Assembly: GCA_037138755.1 (NCBI GenBank)
Contig: JBAXHT010000001.1
Location: forward strand, 1,087,805 to 1,151,804
Length of the DNA stretch: 64,000 nucleotides
Direction of reading: 5' to 3'
Source of the DNA: Armatimonadota bacterium
GTDB lineage: Bacteria; Armatimonadota; Fimbriimonadia; Fimbriimonadales; Fimbriimonadaceae
Shown here: positions 35,724 through 44,857 of the stretch, one piece after another
Position numbering within the stretch: position 1 is the stretch's first letter
How the letters are laid out: every line of letters begins with the position of its first letter
Translations under genes and position numbers: made by a program
Notes under the pieces: model-generated
Databases searched by the model: none
What the model saw: only the letters and a program-made list of their open reading frames with translations
Told to the model about the DNA's origin: nothing

Positions 35724-37040
35724 TTACGGAGCTACAAACGATCCGACCGCGCTGAGAGTTCGGGCAGAATCGTTCGAGTTGGCTCCCATGACGATGTAGT
35801 AGTAGCGCTGTCCGGAAGACAGCGGAGTAAGGTTGTAGGTCCAAGACGTTCCGGTCGCGGGAGTGTTGAAGTTATTGGCGTACGACGTCACCCGGACTCC
35901 TGGGTATTCCGAGAAGACGTAGACCGTGTAGTTTGACGCACCGTTGACGGCTTGCCAGTTGAAGTTCACCTGTCCGCCACCGGTGCTCACGTTGTTCACG
36001 TACATGTCTGCCAGGGGAGTGACCGAAACCGTAGCGCTAAAATCGCCTTTCGAGTTATCGGTGTTTGGGTAGTTCGAGTTTCCACCCGCCACGGCATAGG
36101 TGTAGGCAAGGTTTTCTCGAAGCTCGGAGTCGCTGTCGAGATAGCTCTCCGACAGCGGATCCCGAAGGAAGTCAATTCCCGACCAGTCTCCGCTACCCCG
36201 TTTTCGCCAAACTTCGTAGCCAAGGATGTTAAGCGAGTCGAACTTATCCCAGAACAGTTGGACTTCGACGGCATTGCCGTTAGCAGTTACTCGGGTTGGT
36301 GAAGGTTTGTAGCGAGCATCGATGAACTTTTTGATGTTGGCTTGAGCCGCCGCCGCAACTCGGTCGCGTGAGACTTCACTCGGAGACGTCCACGCAACGG
36401 CCGAGAGGTTGGTTGGAGCGGGTATGACGCCATCGCTGGAGTTCTGTAACGTGAAGTTCTGAACCAGTGCAACCCCGGCGGTGGGAACCCGAGCGACATC
36501 CGTTGACCGGAAGCCCGAGAAGCTCGCCATGACCTGGTAGCTCACCCCGCTTTGAAGGCCGTTGAGATAGTAGTTGCCGTTGGAGTCGGTGATCGTCTGG
36601 ACTGTCGCGAATTGAGATCCGCTGGTTGGCTTAGCGGTGATCCTAGCACCTTGGACGCGCACGCCGCGAGTTGACTCCGAAACTCCGCCTTGGATGGCGG
36701 CGACTTGGCTGATCGGCATGACAACGACGTTCATGCTTTGCGAATTCTCGTTGGCGTACACCTGCGCAAAGTTTTCGCCATAAAAGGTCGTTGAATTCTT
36801 GACGATTGTTGCCCTGACGTTGACGTTGTCAGCAACGACTCCGGTCAGCGAGAACGACCCCGAAGAGTTGGAAACCGTCTCTCGAATCGGCGAGTTATCG
36901 ACATAGACCCGGGCACCTCGGACGGGGTTACCATCTGTATCGAGGACGAGGCCGGATATGCTGCCGGTTTGGGTTGTTCCGCCGCCGCACGCAATCAGCG
37001 TGAGGGCAAGAATTCCAAATGCAATCTGCGAAGATTTCAT
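35724..37040 (-). CDS. Lipoprotein with CarboxypepD_reg-like and fibronectin III-like domains
   Basis: 438 aa from the ATG at 37040, which gives a lipoprotein signal (MKSSQIAFGILALTLIACGGG). Two regulatory-type sandwiches follow (GSISGLVLDTDGNPVRGARV and IQGGVSESTRGVRVQGARI), then FN3-like strands (PAPTNLSAVAW..., VQLFWDKFDSLNILGYEVW, VNFNWQAVNGASNYTVYVF). It probably sits at the outer membrane or surface. It is 31 bp behind the large barrel gene, suggesting the two act together. Confidence 0.8.
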   Translation of the reverse strand: MKSSQIAFGILALTLIACGGGTTQTGSISGLVLDTDGNPVRGARVYVDNSPIRETVSNSSGSFSLTGVVADNVNVRATIVKNSTTFYGENFAQVYANENSQSMNVVVMPISQVAAIQGGVSESTRGVRVQGARITAKPTSGSQFATVQTITDSNGNYYLNGLQSGVSYQVMASFSGFRSTDVARVPTAGVALVQNFTLQNSSDGVIPAPTNLSAVAWTSPSEVSRDRVAAAAQANIKKFIDARYKPSPTRVTANGNAVEVQLFWDKFDSLNILGYEVWRKRGSGDWSGIDFLRDPLSESYLDSDSELRENLAYTYAVAGGNSNYPNTDNSKGDFSATVSVTPLADMYVNNVSTGGGQVNFNWQAVNGASNYTVYVFSEYPGVRVTSYANNFNTPATGTSWTYNLTPLSSGQRYYYIVMGANSNDSARTLSAVGSFVAP

Positions 37041-37071
37041 GTTGTTGATACGTTTGACGACAAGAATCACT

Positions 37072-39630
37072 TCATCGCCGAGATGAAAAATCAAATGTGA
37101 GTTCCAAGCTCAGTCCGTTTGACCTAAATGCTCCCGCCGTGTCGTTCGGATCAAGGTTCACAAGGTCTCTAAAAGTATAGCGACCAGTCAAGGCAATTCC
37201 ACTGATTAGCTGATAAGAATATCCGGCGTTGAGGCTGATATCGTCTTGGGGAAAGAACCCTCGAGTGTTGCTCAGTATCGCGTTGAGAAACAATCGTTGA
37301 CGATCGTTGATCCGGTATCCCGCGCCAAAGGAGCCATTGAGGCTGCTCTGGGCAAAACTTCCTCCGCTCGAATCAGTGAGGTTGTAACCAAGATTGAACG
37401 ACCAAAATCGACCGGGCGATGTATTGTAGTTGAAATCAATCGAGCTTGAACTTGACGTCGGCGTGCTTCCGCTGAGGAAGCTCGTGTTCGACCTGGACCA
37501 ATCTAAGTTAAAATTTGAGACGTCATTGGGTCGCCACGACATCCCCAAAACCAGGGTCTTCAAATCCGCGTTGCTGGTGCTCAATCCTTCACTGTTCTGT
37601 TGGATGAGGCCAAAGTTGAGCAGCATGTTTTCTTTCACTTGGTGCGACCCCGTTAAAGAGAACCGGCGACTGCGCAGTTGCCCCGTGCTTACCGTGTCAG
37701 TGCCGGTCGAGAAGCCATTGTTTCCGAATCCGAACCCGTTGCCGTTGGTTAGGCCCAGCGAGGCGAGAGTGCCGGAATCGCTCAGAGCGTATACCAGGGA
37801 GCCGCTCCATGGTCCAGTGTCTAAGAGATTCGCCCCGAACGAGTAGTCGTATCCCAACGAACTCTCATCTTCAGTCTTTATTGCACTTTGGCTCGCGCTT
37901 GCGGTGAGCCTCAGTTTAGAGCTGGCATCGTATCCGACAGTTGTGCGAAACGTGTTGACCCCGAAATCTTGGAGCTTGTTGCTGATTCGGCTGCGTCCGT
38001 CCTGCTTTTCGACTTCGGCAGTGACGTTGAGCTTTTTGTAGCGGTACTCATCGCCGAAGCCTAGAGTGCGGAGAATGTTGCTCTCTGTGGCTTCGCTGCT
38101 AGTTCGTGCATAGCGGAGTGACTGTCGGTGATTTACGTTTCGCTTTCGGTTGTTCGGGTCGCTGTACTCAAGTTCGATGCGATCGTCGACAACCCGAGTC
38201 GAGCCTCTTGGTGCGCCAGTCGAGTTGTCAAAGGTTGTGACCGAAGTGTTGTATGTTCCAACCCTGCTCGTGAGTCCCTTCGTGAAATAGTCAAGTCCAT
38301 ACTGAACGCGATCCTCGTTGCGATTAAAGCCCGTTTGTTCGATGGACGAGAAACCTGGTTCAATTTTTTTGACCTGAGCGGTGAAGGCACCCTTGCCTTC
38401 GTCGATTTTGAGGTCGTAGCCGGTTGCGATTCCGCTGTTGGGATTGAGTCCTCTCACCAGACCAGACGCCTGGGAAAACTTGATGTAGGTTGTCTTCGAT
38501 CCAGGTGCAAAGACCGTGTAGTCGAGGCCGGTTACCTGCCTATCGCCGCTAGCAGTCTGAATCACTTTCGGACGGTAGGAGAAAATGATTTCTTGGGTCG
38601 TCGGAATCGCAATCCTCGAGATGATCAGGATTGGAAGTCGGGGATCCAAGTAGAAGTCAGAGATGCCGTCATCAAGAACCGAGAAGGTTCTCGGTATTCC
38701 GTTGACGGTGATTCTGATCGTCGCCTTCTCAGGCTCGAACTGCAGGTAATACTGGTCGCCAGGCCGGCCGAAGCCAAATGACTTTTCCTCGCGAATTGAG
38801 TTCGAGTTCGAGTCGCCCGTGAGCTGCTCGACGCTAGTGAATCCCAAACGCCCTGCCCAACCCAGGTCATAGGTAAACCCCGTACCTCGAATCGAACCTC
38901 TCTGTCCGCCAAAGTCAAAACTCTCGTAGCTCGCGTTGATCGTGCTGGTGGGAGCAATAACTTTGTTTAAGAAGGTGATCGTGCCAAGCTGGTTATCCGC
39001 AACATAGTCTTGGCCGACCACTTGGGGCTTGCCATCAACCTGGACTTGCAGGGAATCACTAATGATTCTTCCGGTTTGTAGATAGAACGGTCCGCTGGTG
39101 TTGTTTCCTTCGACGGTGATGGTCCGGGCCGCTCCTCGGGCGTCGGAACTGATGAAGCGTCCGTCAAATCGGCCTTTCTTGAATCCACCGGAGAACCCAT
39201 CGAGCGAACGGTTAAAGCTAACAAACTGGTTGCCTCCCGTCAAGCTAGCCCTAATGGTTCCGTAGTTTAGGTCCAGCCCACCTCGCTTATAGTTTAGAAG
39301 CGTTCGTTGCTGTTCAGGGTCGCTGAAGCGGTTGTCGGTGAATTGCGCATCAAAGCTGACGAAGTCGAACAGTTTGTCGGCACGAACGGTGATGTTCCCC
39401 GTGTCCGAAAAGGTCTGTAATCCCGTGCCAAAGTTTGTGAGAGCATTAAAGCTCTCGGCGTCACCTTCAAACCGAAACTGGTGAAATCCTAGAGTTCGTT
39501 GTCCGGACCATTGAAGTCGGTTCAGCACGTTCTTTTGGAACCAGCTTTGCTGGCCCAGACTCATTTCCTGCTGCTGGGCAGAAGCAAGCGCGCAGGTTGT
39601 CCCGAGCGCCATAACGGCGAATCGCTTCAT
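37072..39630 (-). CDS. Large outer-membrane beta-barrel protein
   Basis: 852 aa with signal peptide (cleavage about ALASAQ). About residues 60-190 are barrel-like strands; about 195-245 hold VGQDYVADNQLGTITFLNKV and INASYES, a motif of the type repeated in SprA-like translocons and related large barrels; residues 250-852 are alternating amphipathic strands (LRLTASASQSA, SLNGSFGAGYRINDRQRLFL) ending in a Phe-containing strand (LSLELTFDFSSRR). No TonB box or plug recognised. Function unknown; a secretion or surface-assembly porin is plausible. It lies 6 bp behind csaB. Confidence 0.8.
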   Translation of the reverse strand: MKRFAVMALGTTCALASAQQQEMSLGQQSWFQKNVLNRLQWSGQRTLGFHQFRFEGDAESFNALTNFGTGLQTFSDTGNITVRADKLFDFVSFDAQFTDNRFSDPEQQRTLLNYKRGGLDLNYGTIRASLTGGNQFVSFNRSLDGFSGGFKKGRFDGRFISSDARGAARTITVEGNNTSGPFYLQTGRIISDSLQVQVDGKPQVVGQDYVADNQLGTITFLNKVIAPTSTINASYESFDFGGQRGSIRGTGFTYDLGWAGRLGFTSVEQLTGDSNSNSIREEKSFGFGRPGDQYYLQFEPEKATIRITVNGIPRTFSVLDDGISDFYLDPRLPILIISRIAIPTTQEIIFSYRPKVIQTASGDRQVTGLDYTVFAPGSKTTYIKFSQASGLVRGLNPNSGIATGYDLKIDEGKGAFTAQVKKIEPGFSSIEQTGFNRNEDRVQYGLDYFTKGLTSRVGTYNTSVTTFDNSTGAPRGSTRVVDDRIELEYSDPNNRKRNVNHRQSLRYARTSSEATESNILRTLGFGDEYRYKKLNVTAEVEKQDGRSRISNKLQDFGVNTFRTTVGYDASSKLRLTASASQSAIKTEDESSLGYDYSFGANLLDTGPWSGSLVYALSDSGTLASLGLTNGNGFGFGNNGFSTGTDTVSTGQLRSRRFSLTGSHQVKENMLLNFGLIQQNSEGLSTSNADLKTLVLGMSWRPNDVSNFNLDWSRSNTSFLSGSTPTSSSSSIDFNYNTSPGRFWSFNLGYNLTDSSGGSFAQSSLNGSFGAGYRINDRQRLFLNAILSNTRGFFPQDDISLNAGYSYQLISGIALTGRYTFRDLVNLDPNDTAGAFRSNGLSLELTFDFSSRR

Positions 39631-39636
39631 GAGGGT

Positions 39637-40698
39637 TTATCGCAGAATTTCGTTGGCGAGTTCGACACTTTTCATCGCTTCCGCCAGAAGCACTTTGCGC
39701 TGCTTTTCGACGATGGGCCGCATCTTGTCCATGTTCTTATGATGCGTTCTAAATGAGTCAAACAAGCGTTGGGGAGTCAAACTTTCCAGCGGAAGTGCGG
39801 CCCCGATGTCCAGTTGCCGTGCAAATGCCGTCACTTTCGGGTCGTAGCTTATCATGATGGGTGGTACGCCAACCGTCGCCGCCAGAATTCCCGCATGAAG
39901 ACGCATCGCAATGACTGCTTCCATTCTTGCGAACCTCAGTTGACTCATTCGAGGCGTTCCAAGACGTTTGATCTCGGGAATTCGTCCACCCTGCTGTTTG
40001 GAGATTGCCGATATGAGGGGGCCGTCCTCGTGGGAATCCATCTCGATCAGGTTAGGGGCATACCCGGCTTGGTACAGCAACCGGCAAGTCTCGCCGAATA
40101 GTGTCACAACATCCACTCCTTTGCGTACTGCTGGTCGAGGAGCAATCGCGACGGAGGGCATCCCGCCGACTTGGTATTTTCCTTCGTCGCCATCTCGGAT
40201 GGGTTCCGTCATGAGGAACGCACTATCCGCAGCTAAATGAACTTTCTTCTGAATCCCGATTTCTCTGAGGACGGTCAACGAACCAGGATCTCGGACAGTG
40301 ATGAGATCGGCTGCCGAAAACGCGGCAAAAGCCTGTTTCCTGGCGATCCAAGATTTGAGGGGCCCCACACCTTGCCCGAGAAAGATCACCTTCTTGCCGT
40401 GCTTCTTCGCGATCTTGACGATGCCGTTGTAATAAATCGTGCTTTTGGCGCTGGTCACGTCCTGGAAAATTGAGCCGCCAGGGAAGATCACCGCGTCGGA
40501 CTCTTTGATGACGCTATCCGTCAATCGAGCATCGCGACGGTCGATTGCCCGGATCCCAAAGTTCTGATTCGACTCTGAGGGACTGCCGCTCATGATTGTG
40601 TAATCATGGTCACCAAGGCGGTCCATGACACCAAGCATGACCGCATCGTCGCCAAGGTTGCCGCACCCCAGATAGCCCGCCATCACGATCTTAGCCAT
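39637..40698 (-). CDS. csaB: Polysaccharide pyruvyl transferase CsaB
   Basis: 353 aa. The opening VMAGYLGCGNLGDDAVMLGVM and AMRLHAGILAATVGVPPIMISYDPKV match CsaB. In Gram-positive and Thermus-type envelopes CsaB adds ketal pyruvate to the secondary cell-wall polymer, the ligand of SLH domains in S-layer and outer-envelope proteins. Its presence predicts pyruvylated glycan and SLH proteins in this species. It overlaps DUF5693 by 8 nt; this csaB-DUF5693 pairing is seen in other genomes. Confidence 0.9.
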   Translation of the reverse strand: MAKIVMAGYLGCGNLGDDAVMLGVMDRLGDHDYTIMSGSPSESNQNFGIRAIDRRDARLTDSVIKESDAVIFPGGSIFQDVTSAKSTIYYNGIVKIAKKHGKKVIFLGQGVGPLKSWIARKQAFAAFSAADLITVRDPGSLTVLREIGIQKKVHLAADSAFLMTEPIRDGDEGKYQVGGMPSVAIAPRPAVRKGVDVVTLFGETCRLLYQAGYAPNLIEMDSHEDGPLISAISKQQGGRIPEIKRLGTPRMSQLRFARMEAVIAMRLHAGILAATVGVPPIMISYDPKVTAFARQLDIGAALPLESLTPQRLFDSFRTHHKNMDKMRPIVEKQRKVLLAEAMKSVELANEILR

Positions 40699-42562
40699 TC
40701 AAAATCTCCATCTGCTTCACCAAGAACTTTTGCACCACTAGCCAAACGATCTGTCCAACGATTCCGCCCAGTATGATTCCTTCAATGTTTCGGATCACTG
40801 AAGTCATCACCGGGGTGTGGAGGTGGCACATCGTGTTGACGACATCGGTGAGACCAACCACTCCGAGCATCAGTAACAATGAAACCCACCCTCGCATCTT
40901 GCCGAGCTGAGCCGAATCGTAGTGCGCCTTGTGAAGCATCGCAAGCCCCACGAAGAGCGCAGGGAACGCGAGAAGGAACTCCTTTGAGCGGGGCCGGACG
41001 GGAAGGAGCTGTTCTAGCAATCCTCGGAAGGCGAGTTCACCGCCACTGACCGTGTTAGGGTTGTCGTTTCCAGTCCGCAGGATCATCAAGCCGATGATCG
41101 CCATGATGACCAGCCCGGTGACCGCCGCTCCCCAAGTGATTGGGTCTTTCAGAGCATCTTTGAGGCTGTTCAGCTTTGCGAATCCGATAACGCCAAGGAT
41201 CAGCACCGGCAGGAAAACGGAAATCTTGACTCCGGGAAACGTCTCGGCTCGAATGTAGTATTCAACTCCATTGAGTAGCCCGGCAACGCACATCCCTGAA
41301 ACCATTGCGAGCAGCGCACTAGTGATCAGACCGATCCAGGGCGCTAGCTTTGATTCAAGCATGAAGAAAAATGCGCCACAAGGGAAAACGAGCGATGCCA
41401 TCAGAGCGGCGAGTTGTAGAGCGGTTCCCTCGCGAGTCGAACCAAGGAAGATCGCGAGTCCGCCGAGCCCTCCGACGATGAGGCCCCGATTATCGCCAAG
41501 AAGTCTCACCCCGACCCAAACGGCTCCAATTCCCGAGAGAAGGCCGATCAACATCTTGACTGTCTTGGGTACGCCGGGTTCTTGATACGGCTGAGGTTGC
41601 CCCTCTTTGAGGCCCTCGGCTTGAAGTTGATAGCTGATGGTCTGAATGAATTCGCCAAACGTCGTTATCGGGGCATCGGAAGCGTTGCTAATTCCCCTCA
41701 AGAGAAGAATCCGCATGTTTCGCTCTCGGGCAGCCTTTCGGAACCTTTCGATGGCGCTATCCAAGCTTAGTTTGTCAAGCTCAGCGGCTTGGGCTGAGTG
41801 CAAACGAACAGTTTGGTCGCCGACTTTCCCGAGCATTTCAACGTCGCCTCCGAGCTTTGCGAATTCGGGCGATGCATAAAGGAGTCCTGTCGACTGGAGA
41901 GTCGACACCGTGGCGTCCATCGCGTTGCGCCGACCAAGCACCTGCTCTCCTTGAGCAAGGAAGATTGTTGCCCCCATCTCTTTTGCCCACTCGAGGGTCG
42001 CGATGACTGCTTTGGAAGTCACACCTGGAGGGTTGGCGCATCGGGCAATGATTCCAAGGCCGTTTTCCTTAGCGAGCCGGGTGACCAAAGGATCTAGCCC
42101 AATCGCCGTTGATCGGAGGGACCCAGTGTCCACCGGAGGTAGCGCAAGCCGGCGGTCCCGGGGCACGACGGTCTTTACGAGTTCGCCAAACCGAATTCCC
42201 ATGCCACGCGTGACCCGCTTAACCGTCTCTTCGTCTGCAAACAGAAGCGACCGAACTTGATCTTTGGAGGCGACAGTCACCCCAGTCAGTTCTGCCCGAC
42301 CATCCGAAATGAGTTCACCGATGGTCTCTTCGGGAACGACAAGACCGTTCAGTCCCTTCGTCTTCAGTTCCTTGATTCCCTGTTCCAAAGTCATGCCTTG
42401 GGCGGCAGAGTAAGACTGGATGGTGTCGACCTCCGCAGCAAACATCACGTACTGGTTGGCATTTTCAACCTGGATTCTCTTGCTGATCGAAAAAGCGCAA
42501 ACTAGCGCGGTGAGGATCGCGATAGCGACGAAGGAAATCTGCGAATCGGTGAACTTCTTCAT
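40691..42562 (-). CDS. DUF5693-family polytopic membrane protein
   Basis: 623 aa. One N-terminal helix (about residues 9-28), a periplasmic domain of about 300 aa with alpha/beta pattern (AQGMTLEQGIKELKTKGLNGL; GLGIIARCANPPG; GATIFLAQGEQVLG), and at least eight helices from about 335 on. The whole matches DUF5693, unknown function, often next to csaB. Likely it works in export or modification of the pyruvylated surface polymer, which is inference. Overlaps both neighbours (8 and 4 nt). Confidence 0.82.
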   Translation of the reverse strand: MKKFTDSQISFVAIAILTALVCAFSISKRIQVENANQYVMFAAEVDTIQSYSAAQGMTLEQGIKELKTKGLNGLVVPEETIGELISDGRAELTGVTVASKDQVRSLLFADEETVKRVTRGMGIRFGELVKTVVPRDRRLALPPVDTGSLRSTAIGLDPLVTRLAKENGLGIIARCANPPGVTSKAVIATLEWAKEMGATIFLAQGEQVLGRRNAMDATVSTLQSTGLLYASPEFAKLGGDVEMLGKVGDQTVRLHSAQAAELDKLSLDSAIERFRKAARERNMRILLLRGISNASDAPITTFGEFIQTISYQLQAEGLKEGQPQPYQEPGVPKTVKMLIGLLSGIGAVWVGVRLLGDNRGLIVGGLGGLAIFLGSTREGTALQLAALMASLVFPCGAFFFMLESKLAPWIGLITSALLAMVSGMCVAGLLNGVEYYIRAETFPGVKISVFLPVLILGVIGFAKLNSLKDALKDPITWGAAVTGLVIMAIIGLMILRTGNDNPNTVSGGELAFRGLLEQLLPVRPRSKEFLLAFPALFVGLAMLHKAHYDSAQLGKMRGWVSLLLMLGVVGLTDVVNTMCHLHTPVMTSVIRNIEGIILGGIVGQIVWLVVQKFLVKQMEILNG

Positions 42563-43242
42563 GACGCGTCGTCGTCAAGCTCAATCAGTTCGGGGTGCTC
42601 GCGTAGAATCGCCGTCCTACCCCCGATGACAAGCACAGTTAACATACCAGCTAAGAACCCGCCCGCGTGCGCCCAAGTAGCCACGCCTTCCTGCGGAACA
42701 AAGATCTGATACAGGAACCACGCCCCGAGAAGAAGCCAAGCTCGCAGTTCCCACTCAAGCCAGCCGAGGAGCGAAATAATGATTCGATTCGAAGGAAAGA
42801 GCAAAAAGAAGCAACCCAAAACACCACCAATCGCCCCGCTTGCCCCAAGAGTCGGGACGTTTCGATAAGGAGCGGCATAGATGTGACAAGCTGAAGCAAA
42901 GATTCCCCATGCCAAGTAGTAAAGGGGGAACCGCCAGGCACCGACTGCTTGCTCAACTGGGGGTCCAAACACGCCAAGGAACATCACGTTTGTGGCGAGA
43001 TGCATCAGGCCTCCGTGCAGGAACATTGAGGTGAAGAGAGTGACAATCGGGAACCTGTCCGATCCGCCCTGGAGAGCTGAAATGACCTCGGGAGCCCGGA
43101 GCGAAAGGTCGCCGTACACAATGCTGGGCCCAAAGAGTCCGCCCCTCCGGTCTGCGATGTAGATCACGATATTCAACAAAATGAGCATCCAGGTAATCAC
43201 CGGGACTTGCTCTTTCTGCTGTTCGGCGTCGCGCGGGGCCAC
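42559..43242 (-). CDS. Rhomboid-family intramembrane serine protease
   Basis: 227 aa with six hydrophobic helices. Key residues are visible: FLHGGLMHLATNVMF (oxyanion helix), the catalytic Ser in TLGASGAIGGVLG and the catalytic His in WAHAGGFLAG. Rhomboids cleave substrates within the membrane. The substrate is unknown; surface proteins of this array are candidates. It overlaps DUF5693 by 4 nt and is 15 bp behind the sugar permease. Confidence 0.93.
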   Translation of the reverse strand: MAPRDAEQQKEQVPVITWMLILLNIVIYIADRRGGLFGPSIVYGDLSLRAPEVISALQGGSDRFPIVTLFTSMFLHGGLMHLATNVMFLGVFGPPVEQAVGAWRFPLYYLAWGIFASACHIYAAPYRNVPTLGASGAIGGVLGCFFLLFPSNRIIISLLGWLEWELRAWLLLGAWFLYQIFVPQEGVATWAHAGGFLAGMLTVLVIGGRTAILREHPELIELDDDAS

Positions 43243-43257
43243 CCGAAGATTGTACTG

Positions 43258-44769
43258 CTACCGGTCGCCAGGGATGACGATTCCCTTCATGATGACCCGT
43301 TGGGCAAACAGGAACACGAGGAGTGTTGGCAGTGCTGCAAGCGCAAGGGCTGCCATGACGACAGCCTTGGGTGCCGTCGTCTGAAGCTGATAAACCCAAA
43401 CCATCAGCGTCCACATCCTCTGATCTTGGGCGACCAGGAACGCGAACATGAATGTGCTGTAGCTCGCCATGAACGCCATGAGCGCGAGGTAGCCGAGAAC
43501 GGGCTTTGTCAGCGGGATTGCGATTCGAGCCAAAAGCGTCGTCTCAGGGGCCCCGTCAAGCTGCCCTGCCTCAAACAGTTCGGTAGGCAGTGAGTCGAAG
43601 AAGCCCTTCAGGAGGAAGATCATGTATCCGCTCGCCATTCCAGGCAGGACTAACGCTGCGAAGGTATTCAGTAGGTGCAAGTCCTTGAGCAACAAGAACG
43701 ACGGGATCATCGCGACTTCAGCGGGGAATGCCATTGTCGCAAGCAGGAAGAGAAGAATCTTCCCCGACGCTTTGATCGGGTACCGCGATAGCGCGTAGGC
43801 GGCAAGAGGATTCACAACGAGTTGAGTCAGTATCGCGAGTCCGCAAAAGATGATCGTGTTGAGAACTGCCCGACCGTTGATAAGGATGTAGTCCAGAACG
43901 TAGCGGAAGTTTCGCCCGGCGAACTCTTGTTTGATCTTGCTGGCGTTTGACGAAACGAAATCCTTCTCTGCCGCCGCGATCGGCATCGGCCCCGTATGCG
44001 AAGCCGTCCAAAGCTCTTCGGCGGTGCCGTTCTGGTACCGCTCGGGAAGCTGCTTCATGTAGAGCGGATCGGATGGCTTAGTGATGATTGTCTCAAACGA
44101 TTTCGCTGCACCCTTCAGATCTGCGGGAACATCGTCAATCCGGTTTTTGTATGTCGTTCGTAGATACTCTTGCCACAAACGAGTGGTGCGAACGGGAATC
44201 CGATATTCGGCAGGCAATGTCTTCTTGAACTCGAGCCAATCGCTGTATCTCTGAGCGGCGAGCGGCTCCCAGGTAGCCCGTTCTAACTGCTCGGTGGGCG
44301 GTTGAACGGTTTGAAAGGCGACGTTCTCCTCGATGTAAGCCTTGTTAAGTTCTTCGATGGAAGCAAACTTCGTGCGGAGCCATGTTTGATAACGCTGAGT
44401 CACCCGGCTCGTGACCTGGTTCGGGGCGAGGCGAAATCCAGCCGTCCACATATCGTTCGGCAGGGCCATCAGGAAACGATCATATTCGGCGACGTCTCCT
44501 TCATCGCCGATCCGGGTCGAGCCAATCATCTCCAAATTCCCCGCGTACTTATCGTCCACGTACTTGCTCAGCAGCTCGTTAGAGTCAGAGACATAAACGG
44601 GAACAACGGAGGTATCGTTTTGGTCGGTAGGACCCTTGAGTCCGGTGCTGACCATCAGCAGGAACGGATAAACCGTGGTGAGCGCACCAAGCGTGAGAAG
44701 GAGATAGAGGAACCCCATTGCGAACCTGGCGCGTGGACGCTTGCGACCGACTTGGCTCACGAGGCTCAT
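43258..44769 (-). CDS. MalG-type carbohydrate ABC transporter permease with large periplasmic insertion
   Basis: 503 aa, against about 280 for the family. TM1 (about residues 17-40) is followed by about 240 extra residues before the remaining five helices. The EAA-type loop is present in the second half (ELFEAGQLDGAPETTLLARIAIPLTKPVL). The insertion is hydrophilic and holds YQTWLRTKFASIEELNKAY, similar in look to a segment of some glycoside hydrolases. No MalF partner, binding protein or ATPase is adjacent; upstream is the divergent flagellin gene. Confidence 0.88.
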   Translation of the reverse strand: MSLVSQVGRKRPRARFAMGFLYLLLTLGALTTVYPFLLMVSTGLKGPTDQNDTSVVPVYVSDSNELLSKYVDDKYAGNLEMIGSTRIGDEGDVAEYDRFLMALPNDMWTAGFRLAPNQVTSRVTQRYQTWLRTKFASIEELNKAYIEENVAFQTVQPPTEQLERATWEPLAAQRYSDWLEFKKTLPAEYRIPVRTTRLWQEYLRTTYKNRIDDVPADLKGAAKSFETIITKPSDPLYMKQLPERYQNGTAEELWTASHTGPMPIAAAEKDFVSSNASKIKQEFAGRNFRYVLDYILINGRAVLNTIIFCGLAILTQLVVNPLAAYALSRYPIKASGKILLFLLATMAFPAEVAMIPSFLLLKDLHLLNTFAALVLPGMASGYMIFLLKGFFDSLPTELFEAGQLDGAPETTLLARIAIPLTKPVLGYLALMAFMASYSTFMFAFLVAQDQRMWTLMVWVYQLQTTAPKAVVMAALALAALPTLLVFLFAQRVIMKGIVIPGDR

Positions 44770-44821
44770 ACCAATATCTTACCGACTACTCTAAGTTTTT
44801 GCGGAAAACCTCACAAGCTGG

Positions 44822-44848
44822 TAAAGATACGTGGGTTTGCGCCGATGA
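44822..44848 (+). promoter_or_regulatory. Sigma-28 (FliA/SigD) flagellin promoter
   Basis: TAAAGATA, an 11-nt spacer and GCCGATGA, against the sigma-28 consensus TAAAGTTT-N11-GCCGATAA. The spacer is exact and 13 of 16 positions match. The -10 ends 9 nt before the flagellin ATG, so transcription should start a few bases from it and leave no room for a ribosome binding site. Confidence 0.85.
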
Positions 44849-44857
44849 CAACGATAG

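Noticed and set aside
38128-38781. 217-aa plus-strand frame opposite the beta-barrel gene
   Set aside because: Antisense to a continuous 852-aa barrel frame with signal peptide; no motif.
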